Origin: JAFGSI01 sp041287425
GTDB lineage: Bacteria > Chloroflexota > Anaerolineae > Anaerolineales > Villigracilaceae
NCBI GenBank assembly: GCA_041287425.1
Contig: JBEULG010000011.1
Span: 75,186-139,185, forward strand
Direction: 5' to 3'
DNA: 64,000 bases
Shown here in pieces: positions 25,032 to 32,638 of this stretch. A program made the position numbers and the translations under genes. Numbering within the stretch: the first letter of the stretch is position 1; every line of letters starts with the position of its first letter. Under the pieces are notes generated by a model. The model made no database searches, was not told the origin of the DNA, and saw only the letters and a list, made by a program, of their open reading frames with translations.

Positions 25032-25903
25032 CGAGGCCTCCAGATTCCATGAAAGAGCGAGCCCAAGCCCAGCACCTCTTTGTGATATGTGCGGTAATAG
25101 TCTCGCAGCGTTTGAATTTCCTCTGCTGAAAGGTCGAACCATTCTGGCTCTGGAATGCGGCGGAGGTAAAAATGGTCGTATAAAATGGAACGCAAAATAT
25201 CCCGGTTCATGTAGGGGGTGGGGGCGATGGTAAAATAAAGATTTTCTTCGCCCAAACCCAGAAGAGGGTAATCGAAAACGCTGGGGGGTTGAAAGCCGAC
25301 GAAGAGAGTGGCTGGCGGAAGAGCCTCGCCGTAGTAGGCCTCGATCAATTCCCGGCGGGTAGGTATTCTGTTGTTCTTGTGATAGAATTCAATGGTTAGT
25401 CTGGCAGTGGTCTCGGCGGCATCGTTGGCAAAGAGGCCAAAGAATAGCCGCCGCTGTTGATAATGGCTGGTCACTTCAGCAATGCGGTCGAAGGAAGCAA
25501 GGAGGCCTGCGTGTGGGGTGTTGGCAAGCGCCAGACGATAGTCGCCGTAAAACCGCACTTTGACCTGCCACGTTTTGTAGAATTCCAGAAAGCCGGGCGA
25601 TTCGAGAATGAGCGCCCCGCCCAGCGCCTCGCTGACGTATTTTTCGCCTCGCCTAAGCAATTCGGTTCCAAACAAGGGGGAAAGAATAACGTCGATGCCG
25701 TGTTCGAAAAGCAAAGAGAATAAGCGAATGTATTCGTTGGCAGCAATTGGGACATAGCGATCGGGCGATGCATCCCCATGTTCCAGAACAAACCATCGCC
25801 GCGTCCCGTTGATGGGGAAGACGCAGACCTGCGGTCCGGCCTGTCGTACCAGTCGCGCCACCTCCTCGGTGGGCAGTGCCAAAAATTCCTCCAGGCTCAT
25901 CAT
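25028..25903 (-). CDS. Rv3378c-like diterpene synthase / diterpenyl transferase
   Basis: A 291-residue protein that, by recall of the family, is collinear with M. tuberculosis Rv3378c, which acts on tuberculosinyl diphosphate to make isotuberculosinol or tuberculosinyladenosine. Shared segments are VCVFPINGTRRWF (26-38), LLFEHGIDVILSPLF, VRFYGDYRLAL, FFGLFANDAAE, PTRRELIEAYYGEA, LYFTIAPTPYMN, LRSILYDHFYLRR and EVLGLGSLF. The fold is that of cis-prenyltransferases. The catalytic Asp of the D-G-x-x-R-W motif is Asn here (N32; codon AAC). The start at 25903 has GGAGG upstream and overlaps the methyltransferase stop. It should act after the class II cyclase. Confidence 0.85.
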   Translation of the reverse strand: MMSLEEFLALPTEEVARLVRQAGPQVCVFPINGTRRWFVLEHGDASPDRYVPIAANEYIRLFSLLFEHGIDVILSPLFGTELLRRGEKYVSEALGGALILESPGFLEFYKTWQVKVRFYGDYRLALANTPHAGLLASFDRIAEVTSHYQQRRLFFGLFANDAAETTARLTIEFYHKNNRIPTRRELIEAYYGEALPPATLFVGFQPPSVFDYPLLGLGEENLYFTIAPTPYMNRDILRSILYDHFYLRRIPEPEWFDLSAEEIQTLRDYYRTYHKEVLGLGSLFHGIWRPR

Positions 25904-26487
25904 TTTCGCCTCCACAGGCGCGGCAAGAAGCGGGGGGTGCGGTTCATGTAGTCGCGGTATTCGGGCAAGGTCTCAGCGAGCAATTTTTCCTCCTGGCGGG
26001 CGGCGCGGCCGAAATCCCAGAAGGTGTAAACCATCCCCAGCAGGGTGGTTACGGCCGGGTCGATCAGGAACAGGCCGATGATGAGGCCAAAGAAGGAGGT
26101 GATGATGGGGTGACGCACCCAGGCATACGGTCCGGTGGTGACGACCCGGTGACCGGGCTGGACCTCGACCCGTTCGGCATAGAACTGACGCAGGTGGGCG
26201 CGCCCCCAGGCGTTCAGCGCCAGGGAGGCGGCCGCCAGCAGGATGCCCGCTCCCTGGATGATTAACCCCCAGGACGCCTCGGTACGCCAACCCAGACGGG
26301 GCAGCAGCAGCGGACGGACGACGAGCAGGGCGCAGGCGACCAGCGCCAGCAGGGTGAAATCCCAGGCCCGTCCCCGGCCCTCCGCTTTGCGCTGTTTGTC
26401 GTAGCGGCGGAAGGCAAACACATCAATCGCGTAGAAGGCGATGACCACAAGCAGAATGAGAAGCGATTGAATGGGCGCAGACAGCAT
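25900..26487 (-). CDS. isoprenylcysteine carboxyl methyltransferase-like membrane protein
   Basis: A 195-residue protein with about five TM helices, of the ICMT/PEMT family of membrane SAM-dependent methyltransferases. The C-terminal signature VVTTGPYAWVRHPIITSFFG and the later EEKLLAETLPEYRDYMNRTP match the SAM-binding and catalytic region. The start at 26487 shares one base with the preceding stop codon (TGATG). A longer frame extends through the upstream gene in another reading and is not real. In this operon an O-methylation of a terpenoid alcohol or acid is a reasonable inference; other bacterial members have unknown substrates. Confidence 0.82.
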   Translation of the reverse strand: MLSAPIQSLLILLVVIAFYAIDVFAFRRYDKQRKAEGRGRAWDFTLLALVACALLVVRPLLLPRLGWRTEASWGLIIQGAGILLAAASLALNAWGRAHLRQFYAERVEVQPGHRVVTTGPYAWVRHPIITSFFGLIIGLFLIDPAVTTLLGMVYTFWDFGRAARQEEKLLAETLPEYRDYMNRTPRFLPRLWRRK

Positions 26488-27539
26488 CAGGCCATTCCTC
26501 CAAGCAGGCTGACCGCCAGGCGGGGAAGGGCGCCGTTTCCCGCTATGACGGTATGGTTGTTGGTCTCCGGCCGGAAGCCGAGGCGGTGCTTGACCTCGTA
26601 GGCGCCGCTGCCCCAGCGCAGCAGACGAGCGCGGCGTTGACAGGCCTCTTCCAGGCTGGCGTAGACGAGGGCAAAGTACACATAAGGGACGTTCTCGTCC
26701 AATCCCAGGGCGGTTGCTAGTTGCGCCTCGCCGTCGTAAAGCAGCGCGCCGCAGCCGACCAGCCGCTCGCCGACGCGCGCTTCCAAAAAGACGCCGTCGG
26801 CCTCTTCCAGGTGTTCGAGCAGCCTCGCCGTCCAGGGCGGAAGGACGTCGCCGTGCCGGACCGCCACGCGCCGAATCAGCGCCAGGGCTTCGTCGGGGCT
26901 GGTCGCACGCCGCTGACGGTGAATCTGGATGCCCCGTTCGGCTGCCTTGCGCAGGCTGCGCTTGTAATGCTGGCGATCGTCCTTGTTGCCGGCTGCCAGA
27001 TAGGCCTCCAGGTTGTCCCATTCGAACGGCATCCAGGTGCCGGGGTCGGCGACGCGAATGGGGCGATAACCGTTTGGCCAGCCGCGCTGGATCTCTTCGG
27101 CCTCGATGAAATCCAGGAGGACAAAAGAGCAGGCATGACGGCGGGCGATAGAAGCCGCGGCGCTGAGCAGTTGTTCGAGGGCAGCCTCCCGTTCTTCTCC
27201 GGCCGGCAGGGTCATGCCCGACAGGCCAGCCAGCGGCGAGCGGCAGATGAGCAGCGGCCAACGGCGCAGGATTGGCCTCAGGGCGGCCCGCAGGGGAGCG
27301 GGAAGAGGCAGCGGTTCGTCCCGGACGAGCCAAAAGGCTGCCCGTCCTATCGGCCGGCCCGCTCGCCAGAGCAGGATGTAAAAGGGCAAACAATCGGTCA
27401 GAACGCGTTCACCAAAGGCGTACCATCGTTGGCTTTGGAAGGGCTGGCTGCCGCCGGCCGCCTCCCACACTTCCGGCGGGATTTGTCCGGCTTGATCGAA
27501 GACCTGAATCTCAAAACTGCTGGCAGATGGGAGGTTCAT
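26487..27539 (-). CDS. FemAB/GNAT-like acyltransferase
   Basis: A 350-residue protein with two GNAT-like halves, as in FemAB and BioF2-like proteins. The N-terminal half (20-170) includes QPFQSQRWYAFGERVL and LVRDEPLPLP. The C-terminal half has NLEAYLAAGNKDDRQHYKRS, a pattern typical of lipid II or peptide aminoacyl/acyl transferases of this group, and GERLVGCGALLYDGEAQL. It lacks TM helices. It is the first gene of the seven-gene run ending with the response regulator. The substrate is unknown; transfer of an acyl or aminoacyl group to the pathway product is possible. A weak -10 (TAAAAT) lies about 30 bases upstream. Confidence 0.65.
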   Translation of the reverse strand: MNLPSASSFEIQVFDQAGQIPPEVWEAAGGSQPFQSQRWYAFGERVLTDCLPFYILLWRAGRPIGRAAFWLVRDEPLPLPAPLRAALRPILRRWPLLICRSPLAGLSGMTLPAGEEREAALEQLLSAAASIARRHACSFVLLDFIEAEEIQRGWPNGYRPIRVADPGTWMPFEWDNLEAYLAAGNKDDRQHYKRSLRKAAERGIQIHRQRRATSPDEALALIRRVAVRHGDVLPPWTARLLEHLEEADGVFLEARVGERLVGCGALLYDGEAQLATALGLDENVPYVYFALVYASLEEACQRRARLLRWGSGAYEVKHRLGFRPETNNHTVIAGNGALPRLAVSLLGGMA

Positions 27540-27633
27540 CGCCCTCGCTGGTCCATGTTCCCTCTAATTTTACAACGAGTTGGAATTTTGGATGTGCGTG
27601 TTTGGGGGGCTATCAAAGTTGTAAAGGGATATT

Positions 27634-27665
27634 TTTACGGGGCGGAGGTTGCTCCGCCCCGTAAA
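27634..27665. terminator. 14-bp perfect hairpin between secF and the diterpene operon
   Basis: TTTACGGGGCGGAG pairs perfectly with CTCCGCCCCGTAAA around a GTTG loop. It lies ten bases after the secF stop and about 95 bases before the next gene on the minus strand. The run after the stem is not T-rich, but position and stability favour a terminator. Confidence 0.65.
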
Positions 27666-27674
27666 CGAGACGCG

Positions 27675-28607
27675 TCAAGCCGCGGCCTGGTTGGCTTTGC
27701 GCCGGAACCAGGTGGTCCATTCGCGCTTTTCCCAGACCACCAGGATGGGAGCCGCGATGAAGATAGAAGAGTAAGTGCCGCTCAGGAGGCCGACCAGCAG
27801 GATGACGGCGAATTCGCGCAGGGTCACACCGCCCATGAGGGCCAGCGCCAGCAGCAGGAATTCGACCGTCATCAATTGGGTGTTGATCGAGCGCTGCAGG
27901 GTCTGGACGATGGAGTGGTTGACCAGGGTTTCGAAATCCAGCCGGCGCAGGAGGTTGGTGTTTTCGCGGATGCGGTCGAAGACGACGATCTTGTCCTGCA
28001 CCGAGAAGCCGATGACGGTCAGCAGGGCGGTCAGGAACAAGGCGTCCATTTGCCAATCGAACAGGAGCGAACCGATCAGCACCAGGCTGAAGACGATGGC
28101 CACATCGTGAATCATGGCGATGATGGCGCAGACGCCGTAGCGGAAGGCATGGGGAATGCCGCGAAAGGCAAAGGTGATGTAGATGATCACGACCAGGGCG
28201 GCCGCGCCGACGGCCAGGGCGGCGCGCGAGGTCACCTGGGCGCCGATCGAGGGGCCGACGCTGTCCACCCGGCGGGGTTCGGGCAGGCTACCGAATTCCT
28301 CTTGCAGGGCGGTCATCACCTCCCGGCGCAGGTTCTCGTCGAGGAAGGAGGAGCGGATGACCAGCGTGCCTTCGTCGGTGGTTGTCACGATGGCATCCTG
28401 AATGCCGAGGCGGTTGTAGAGGGTGACCACGTCCGAGTGGGCGGGGAGTTCGTTTTCGAATTCCACTTCCATCATTGTGCCGCCGGTGAAGTCAATCGAG
28501 AGCGGCAAATCCTTGTTGGCGGCCTGAACGATGAGCAGAATCAGGCCGGGGACGATGATGAGCAGGGAGAGCGCAAAGAACAAGTAACGGCGAGCGAGGA
28601 TATTCAT
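27675..28607 (-). CDS. secF: protein translocase subunit SecF
   Basis: A 310-residue integral membrane protein with six TM helices that, with SecD, uses the proton gradient to complete export through SecYEG. Visible marks are IDFTGGTMMEVEFE (the SecF GG motif), the external P1-like domain (about 45-125), and the last TM block with ALLTVIGFSVQDKIVVFDRI and ENTNLLRRLDFETLVNHSI, which correspond to the conserved GYSINDTIVVFDRIRE region. The start at 28607 lies ten bases after secD. Confidence 0.93.
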   Translation of the reverse strand: MNILARRYLFFALSLLIIVPGLILLIVQAANKDLPLSIDFTGGTMMEVEFENELPAHSDVVTLYNRLGIQDAIVTTTDEGTLVIRSSFLDENLRREVMTALQEEFGSLPEPRRVDSVGPSIGAQVTSRAALAVGAAALVVIIYITFAFRGIPHAFRYGVCAIIAMIHDVAIVFSLVLIGSLLFDWQMDALFLTALLTVIGFSVQDKIVVFDRIRENTNLLRRLDFETLVNHSIVQTLQRSINTQLMTVEFLLLALALMGGVTLREFAVILLVGLLSGTYSSIFIAAPILVVWEKREWTTWFRRKANQAAA

Positions 28608-28617
28608 ACGATGCCTC

Positions 28618-29964
28618 TCAGATGCCAAACCATCTGGCAAAGTTTTTGATTTTGAACCAGTCGAGCAGGACGCTCAGCAGGGTGCGGGTGACGAACAGGG
28701 CGGTAAAGAGGCTGATGAACATGCCGAGCGCCAGGGTCACCGAAAAGCCTTTGACGATGGTGGCGCCGAAGGCGCTGCCGAACCAGTACAGGATGGCGCA
28801 GGTGATGAGGGTGGCAATGTTTGAGTCCCGGATCGAAGACCAGGCCCGCCGCCAGCCTTTTTCGACCGCGTAGGTGAGCGTCAGGCCGTTGCGCAGTTCT
28901 TCCTTGATGCGCTCGAAGATGAGGATATTGGCGTCCAGCGCCGAACCGGTGCTGAGCAAGAAACCGGCGATGCCGGGCAGAGTCAGGGTCACGTGGATGA
29001 GTTTGAACACTGCGAAAGCCAGGGCGGCGTAGATGAGGATGGAGATGTCGGCGGCGATGCCGGGCAGGCGGTAGTAGAGCGCCATGAAGAGGATGACGAT
29101 GACCAGACCAATCAGGCCGGCCACCAGGCTTTTTTGCAGCGAGTCTTCGCCCAGGGTGGGGCCGACCAGGCGCGTTTCGACGATGCGCAGGGGGATGGGC
29201 AGCGAGCCGTAGCGCAACTGGACGGCCAGGGCGTTGGCGCTCTCGACATCGAAACCGCCCTCGATGATGGCGTTGCCGTCGGTGATGGCCACGCTGACGC
29301 GCGGCGCCGAGATGACGCGCTTGTCGAGTACGATGCCGAGGTGGCTGCCGATGTTGTTGCGCGTGTAGTCGGCGAAGATGCGCGTTCCTTCGGCGTTCAG
29401 GGAAAAAGCAACCACCGGCTGATTCAATTGGTTGGTCGAAACGCCGACCGTTTCCATCATAGCGCCGGTCATGATGGTGTGATAGACGGTTGTGCCTTCG
29501 GGGAGGTCGCTTGGCGCGCCGCCGTAGTCGGTGACGATGACCGTTCCGGCCGGCGGCGGCGTGGTGCCGAAATCCACCCACTCCAGCAGACCGGTCTGCT
29601 GAATTGTTTGCGGCACGGAGGAGGTGTTTGTCAGGCCGGGGAATTCGGCCACGATGCGGCGGTCGCCGGCCAGTTGAATCAGGTTCTCCGAGACGCCCAG
29701 GGCGTTGGTGCGGTTTTCGATGATCGTCCGCGAGACCTCCAGTTGCTCTTTGTCAACCGGCACATCTTCGGGCAGGTCGGGTTCGATGACCACCTGCAGG
29801 CCGCCGCGCAGGTCCAGACCCAGGAGCGGGGCGACGTCACGCTCGATGAGCATTTCGCCCGGCTTGAAAGGATTGGGGAGGCGCAGGACTTCGACTACGT
29901 CAACCCAGATGGCCAGGGCCAGCAGGAGGAGAATCAGAAACAGGCGCGAATAGTGATTGGACAT
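28618..29964 (-). CDS. secD: protein translocase subunit SecD
   Basis: A 448-residue partner of SecF. TM1 is near 8-25, followed by the conserved LGLDLRGGLQVVIEPD (48-63), a large external domain (about 60-270) and five further TM helices. The proton-path segment includes GSALDANILIFERIKEELRN, matching GMAVDANVLIFERIKEE of the family. The order secD-secF on one strand is standard. A minus-strand TATAAT at 30016-30021 probably drives the pair. Confidence 0.94.
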   Translation of the reverse strand: MSNHYSRLFLILLLLALAIWVDVVEVLRLPNPFKPGEMLIERDVAPLLGLDLRGGLQVVIEPDLPEDVPVDKEQLEVSRTIIENRTNALGVSENLIQLAGDRRIVAEFPGLTNTSSVPQTIQQTGLLEWVDFGTTPPPAGTVIVTDYGGAPSDLPEGTTVYHTIMTGAMMETVGVSTNQLNQPVVAFSLNAEGTRIFADYTRNNIGSHLGIVLDKRVISAPRVSVAITDGNAIIEGGFDVESANALAVQLRYGSLPIPLRIVETRLVGPTLGEDSLQKSLVAGLIGLVIVILFMALYYRLPGIAADISILIYAALAFAVFKLIHVTLTLPGIAGFLLSTGSALDANILIFERIKEELRNGLTLTYAVEKGWRRAWSSIRDSNIATLITCAILYWFGSAFGATIVKGFSVTLALGMFISLFTALFVTRTLLSVLLDWFKIKNFARWFGI

Positions 29965-30015
29965 ACGATGAACGCTCCGTTCACGAAAATGCCAGCCGGG
30001 GGCTGGCGCACGGCG

Positions 30016-30021
30016 ATTATA
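30016..30021 (-). promoter_or_regulatory. -10 box (TATAAT) upstream of secD
   Basis: A minus-strand TATAAT about 50 bases before the secD ATG. The -35 is not clear. Confidence 0.45.
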
Positions 30022-30085
30022 CTACCGATAGAGAGGGGAGGGGAGAGGCGGGGGGGCGCGCGAAATCTTCAAGGTAGGCCTGTAT

Positions 30086-30091
30086 TATAAT
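30086..30091 (+). promoter_or_regulatory. -10 box (TATAAT) upstream of pheA
   Basis: TATAAT inside TATTATAATG, 47 bases before the pheA ATG. No good -35 is visible at normal distance. Confidence 0.5.
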
Positions 30092-30138
30092 GACGCCATT
30101 CCGGGGTGTGCATCGGAGGATTTTTTGAGGAGGCGGGT

Positions 30139-30954
30139 ATGAGAGTGGCATTTCAAGGTGAGTGGGGAGCGTTTTCGGAACAGGCCATCTGTGAGTACTT
30201 CGGTCAGGTAGAGACGTTTCCGTGTGAGACGTTTGAGCAGGTGTTTACGGCAGTCGCCGCCCGGCAGGCTGAGGCCGGGTTGATTCCCATAGAGAATTCG
30301 CTGGCCGGCAGCATTCATCAGAATTACGATTTGCTTTTGAAATATCACCTGTTCATTGTGGGAGAGCATTTCCTGCGGGTGCGCTTGTGTTTGATCGCTT
30401 TCCCTGGCGTGGAAATCGACCGGATTCGGAAAGTGATCAGCCACCCGCAGGCGCTGGCTCAGTCGGCCCGTTATTTACAACGATTGGGGATAAAGACCGA
30501 ACCGGTCTACGACACGGCCGGCAGCGTGAAGATGCTGCGGGCCATGGGGGAGCGCAGCGTGGCGGCGATTGCATCGCGGCGCGCTGCCGAAATCTATGAT
30601 ATGCAGGTGCTGGCAGAGGGCATCGAAGACGAGGATAAGAATTACACGCGTTTCTTGGTCATCCACCCTGAAGCGAATAGGCCGCGCGGAAAGACAAAAA
30701 CCTCGATTGTTTTCACGCTCAATCACCGCCCCGGGGCCTTGTTCAAAGCCTTGAGCGTTTTTGCGCTGCGCGACATAAATTTGACCAAAATCGAATCGCG
30801 CCCCTTGCCGGGCAAGCCGTGGGAATATTTGTTCTATGTGGATTTGGTCGGTTCTATTGAGGACGAGCATGTTGAACGTGCTCTGGAGCATCTGAGGGAA
30901 TATGCGCTCATGCTGCGGGTGTTCGGTTCGTATCGGCAGGCGATTTTCGAGTGA
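30139..30954 (+). CDS. pheA: prephenate dehydratase with ACT domain
   Basis: A 271-residue monofunctional enzyme converting prephenate to phenylpyruvate. The catalytic domain (1-180) begins MRVAFQGEWGAFSEQA and contains AGLIPIENSLAGSIHQNYDL and the Thr-bearing motif DEDKNYTRFLVI. The ACT domain (about 190-270) includes TSIVFTLNHRPGALFKAL and the ESRP motif (IESRPLPGKPWEYLFYVD), which binds Phe for feedback inhibition. The start at 30139 has GAGGAGG six bases upstream. It heads the aromatic cluster but is separated from aroH by a leader region with its own promoter. Confidence 0.95.
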   Translation: MRVAFQGEWGAFSEQAICEYFGQVETFPCETFEQVFTAVAARQAEAGLIPIENSLAGSIHQNYDLLLKYHLFIVGEHFLRVRLCLIAFPGVEIDRIRKVISHPQALAQSARYLQRLGIKTEPVYDTAGSVKMLRAMGERSVAAIASRRAAEIYDMQVLAEGIEDEDKNYTRFLVIHPEANRPRGKTKTSIVFTLNHRPGALFKALSVFALRDINLTKIESRPLPGKPWEYLFYVDLVGSIEDEHVERALEHLREYALMLRVFGSYRQAIFE

Positions 30955-30971
30955 AAAGGGGCGCGAAAACA

Positions 30972-31000
30972 TTGACATTCTGCCGTCGCGCGAGTAGAAT
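30972..31000 (+). promoter_or_regulatory. strong internal promoter of the aromatic operon
   Basis: TTGACA (30972-30977), 17 bases, TAGAAT (30995-31000). The predicted start is near 31007, only about three bases before the leader-peptide ATG at 31010. Confidence 0.85.
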
Positions 31001-31009
31001 GCGCCCAAT

Positions 31010-31102
31010 ATGAGCGCCAGACCAAACGTCTACACAACCCAGTTCGGTTTTTACTTTTATTATTACGGCTTCCGAATCCCGGTTGCCGTTGGCGGCGCTT
31101 AA
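31010..31102 (+). CDS. Phe/Tyr-rich leader peptide of the aromatic operon (attenuator peptide)
   Basis: A 30-residue open frame beginning MSARPNVYTTQ, then QFGFYFYYYGF (residues 11-21) and ending RIPVAVGGA before TAA. Nine of 30 residues are Phe or Tyr, seven of them within positions 14-21 plus F12 and Y8. This is the classic composition of a ribosome-stalling leader for an operon making Phe and Tyr. It sits directly behind a consensus promoter, is almost leaderless, and is followed by a strong hairpin at 31134-31162 and then the aroH ribosome binding site. Low charged Phe- or Tyr-tRNA would stall translation here and change downstream folding. Confidence 0.82.
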   Translation: MSARPNVYTTQFGFYFYYYGFRIPVAVGGA

Positions 31103-31133
31103 GCAGACGAAACCACCTCATCAGTCTGTATCT

Positions 31134-31162
31134 CAGGAGCGAGCCCAACGGGCTCGCTCCTG
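31134..31162 (+). terminator. attenuator hairpin before aroH
   Basis: A perfect 13-bp stem, CAGGAGCGAGCCC / GGGCTCGCTCCTG, with a three-base loop, 31 bases after the leader stop. Only TTT follows, so it may terminate weakly or act on translation of aroH, whose GGAGG begins a few bases later. A competing stem CAGAC (31104-31108) / GTCTG (31124-31128) lies just upstream. Confidence 0.7.
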
Positions 31163-31178
31163 AACGTTTGGAGGTCCT

Positions 31179-31577
31179 ATGAGTAGCCGCGGAATTCGAG
31201 GCGCTATTACGGTCGAGGCCGATTTGCCCGACAAGGTGACAGCCGCCACGCAAGAACTCTTGCAAGGTATATTGGCGGCCAATCCGACCCTTTCGGCGGC
31301 GGATGTGGCTTTTGCATTCTTTACGGTGACAGACGATATCGTTTCAGCCTACCCGGCCCAGGCGGCGCGGCAGATGGGGTGGGAGGGAGTACCTATGCTG
31401 TGCGGGCGGGAGATTCCTGTCCCCGGCGGATTGCCGTTGTGTATTCGCATTCTGATTGTGTGGAATACAGACCTTGCTCAGAGCCAGGTCCGGCATGTTT
31501 ATTTGCGTCAGGCGGCGTGTTTGCGCCCCGATTGGGCGACAAGCAGCCTGGCAACAGAGGGGAGGAAAAGCCTATGA
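31179..31577 (+). CDS. aroH: chorismate mutase, AroH type
   Basis: A 132-residue monofunctional mutase converting chorismate to prephenate, collinear with Bacillus subtilis AroH. Landmarks are RGIRGAITVE with the active-site Arg, the VAFAFFTVTDDIVSAYPAQA stretch, GWEGVPMLC, the second active-site Arg in GGLPLCIRILI, and RHVYLRQAACLRPD. GGAGG lies a few bases before the ATG. It overlaps the DAHP synthase gene by four bases. Confidence 0.93.
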   Translation: MSSRGIRGAITVEADLPDKVTAATQELLQGILAANPTLSAADVAFAFFTVTDDIVSAYPAQAARQMGWEGVPMLCGREIPVPGGLPLCIRILIVWNTDLAQSQVRHVYLRQAACLRPDWATSSLATEGRKSL

Positions 31578-32638
31578 TGATTCTCATGAAATCAGATTCG
31601 ACGCCACTCGATGTAGAGCGTGTCCTTAGTTGTGTGCGGGCGGTGGGCCTGACTGCCCATCTGGCGCTGGACAATGGCCGAACGGTGATCGGGGTGGTGG
31701 GAGAAAACCGGGATGCGTCCCCGAGTCTTTTCGAGACCCTGGAGGGGGTAGAGGCGGTGAAATGCGTTTCTTTGCCGTACCCCTTGGCCTCGCGTCATTT
31801 TCACCCTGCAGATACGATTTTCCCTCTCGACGACTTTATGGTGGGCGGACGGGATATCCTGATCGTCGCCGGTCCTTGCTCAGTCGAATCCCGCCAGCAG
31901 TTACTGGCGACGGCGCGCGCCGTCTGCCAAGCCGGAGCAAATGCTTTGCGCGGCGGAGTCTTTAAACCAAGGACTTCGCCGTATGCGTTTCGCGGCTTAG
32001 GAGAGAGGGGACTGGAATATCTGGCCGAGGCGCGCGCCCTGACCGGTATGCCCATCGTCACCGAGGTGATGTCCATTGAGCAGATGGAAATAGCGCTTCG
32101 CTACGTGGATGTCTTGCAGATTGGCGCTCGCAATATGCAGAACTTCCCCCTCTTGCAGGCAGTGGGTGAAACTCGCACGCCGGTGCTGCTCAAGCGGGGT
32201 CTCTCAGCCTCTATCGAGGAACTTCTCATGGCGGCCGAGTACATCCTGGCAAATGGCAACTCGCGAGTGATGTTGTGCGAGCGCGGTATCCGCACCTTCG
32301 AGACGGCCACCCGCAACACGACCGACATTAACGCCATCCCTGTCTTGAAAACGCTCACCCATTTGCCGGTTTTGCTGGACCCTTCGCATGCCACCGGCCA
32401 TCGGGAGTACGTGGCTGCAGTGGCCAGGGCGGCGATCGCCGCCGGTGCTGATGGACTCCTCATCGAGGTTCACCCAGACCCAGAGCGGGCGTTTTCCGAT
32501 GGCCCTCAATCACTCAGGCCGGAAGAATTCGCCGCCCTGGTTTGCCAGGTGCGGGCTGTAGCCGAGGCGGTGGGGCGCTGTCTGATCTCCAAACCTGCGC
32601 CGAGGACGGCCCACTGGAACGAGGTGCTTCATGTCTGA
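31574..32638 (+). CDS. aroF: 3-deoxy-7-phosphoheptulonate (DAHP) synthase, type I-beta
   Basis: A 354-residue enzyme joining phosphoenolpyruvate and erythrose 4-phosphate, the first step of the shikimate pathway. An N-terminal ferredoxin/ACT-like regulatory domain (about 1-75) precedes the barrel, as in Thermotoga DAHP synthase. Barrel motifs are IVAGPCSVES, ALRGGVFKPRTSPYAFRG, the LQIGARNMQNFPLL segment, PVLLKRGL and LLDPSHATGHRE, with metal- and substrate-binding Cys, Lys, Arg, His and Asp in place. Feedback control through the N-terminal domain is likely. It overlaps tyrA by eight bases. Confidence 0.95.
   Translation: MMILMKSDSTPLDVERVLSCVRAVGLTAHLALDNGRTVIGVVGENRDASPSLFETLEGVEAVKCVSLPYPLASRHFHPADTIFPLDDFMVGGRDILIVAGPCSVESRQQLLATARAVCQAGANALRGGVFKPRTSPYAFRGLGERGLEYLAEARALTGMPIVTEVMSIEQMEIALRYVDVLQIGARNMQNFPLLQAVGETRTPVLLKRGLSASIEELLMAAEYILANGNSRVMLCERGIRTFETATRNTTDINAIPVLKTLTHLPVLLDPSHATGHREYVAAVARAAIAAGADGLLIEVHPDPERAFSDGPQSLRPEEFAALVCQVRAVAEAVGRCLISKPAPRTAHWNEVLHV

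Noticed and set aside
25900..27393. A 497-residue reading of the methyltransferase gene.
   Set aside because: The first 300 residues are a shadow of the FemAB-like gene in another frame (Arg/Ala/Pro-rich); the ATG at 26487 is coupled to the upstream stop codon.
31134..31162. Hairpin as a simple terminator of pheA.
   Set aside because: It lies downstream of a new promoter and a Phe/Tyr-rich leader peptide and directly before the aroH ribosome binding site, so an attenuator role fits better.
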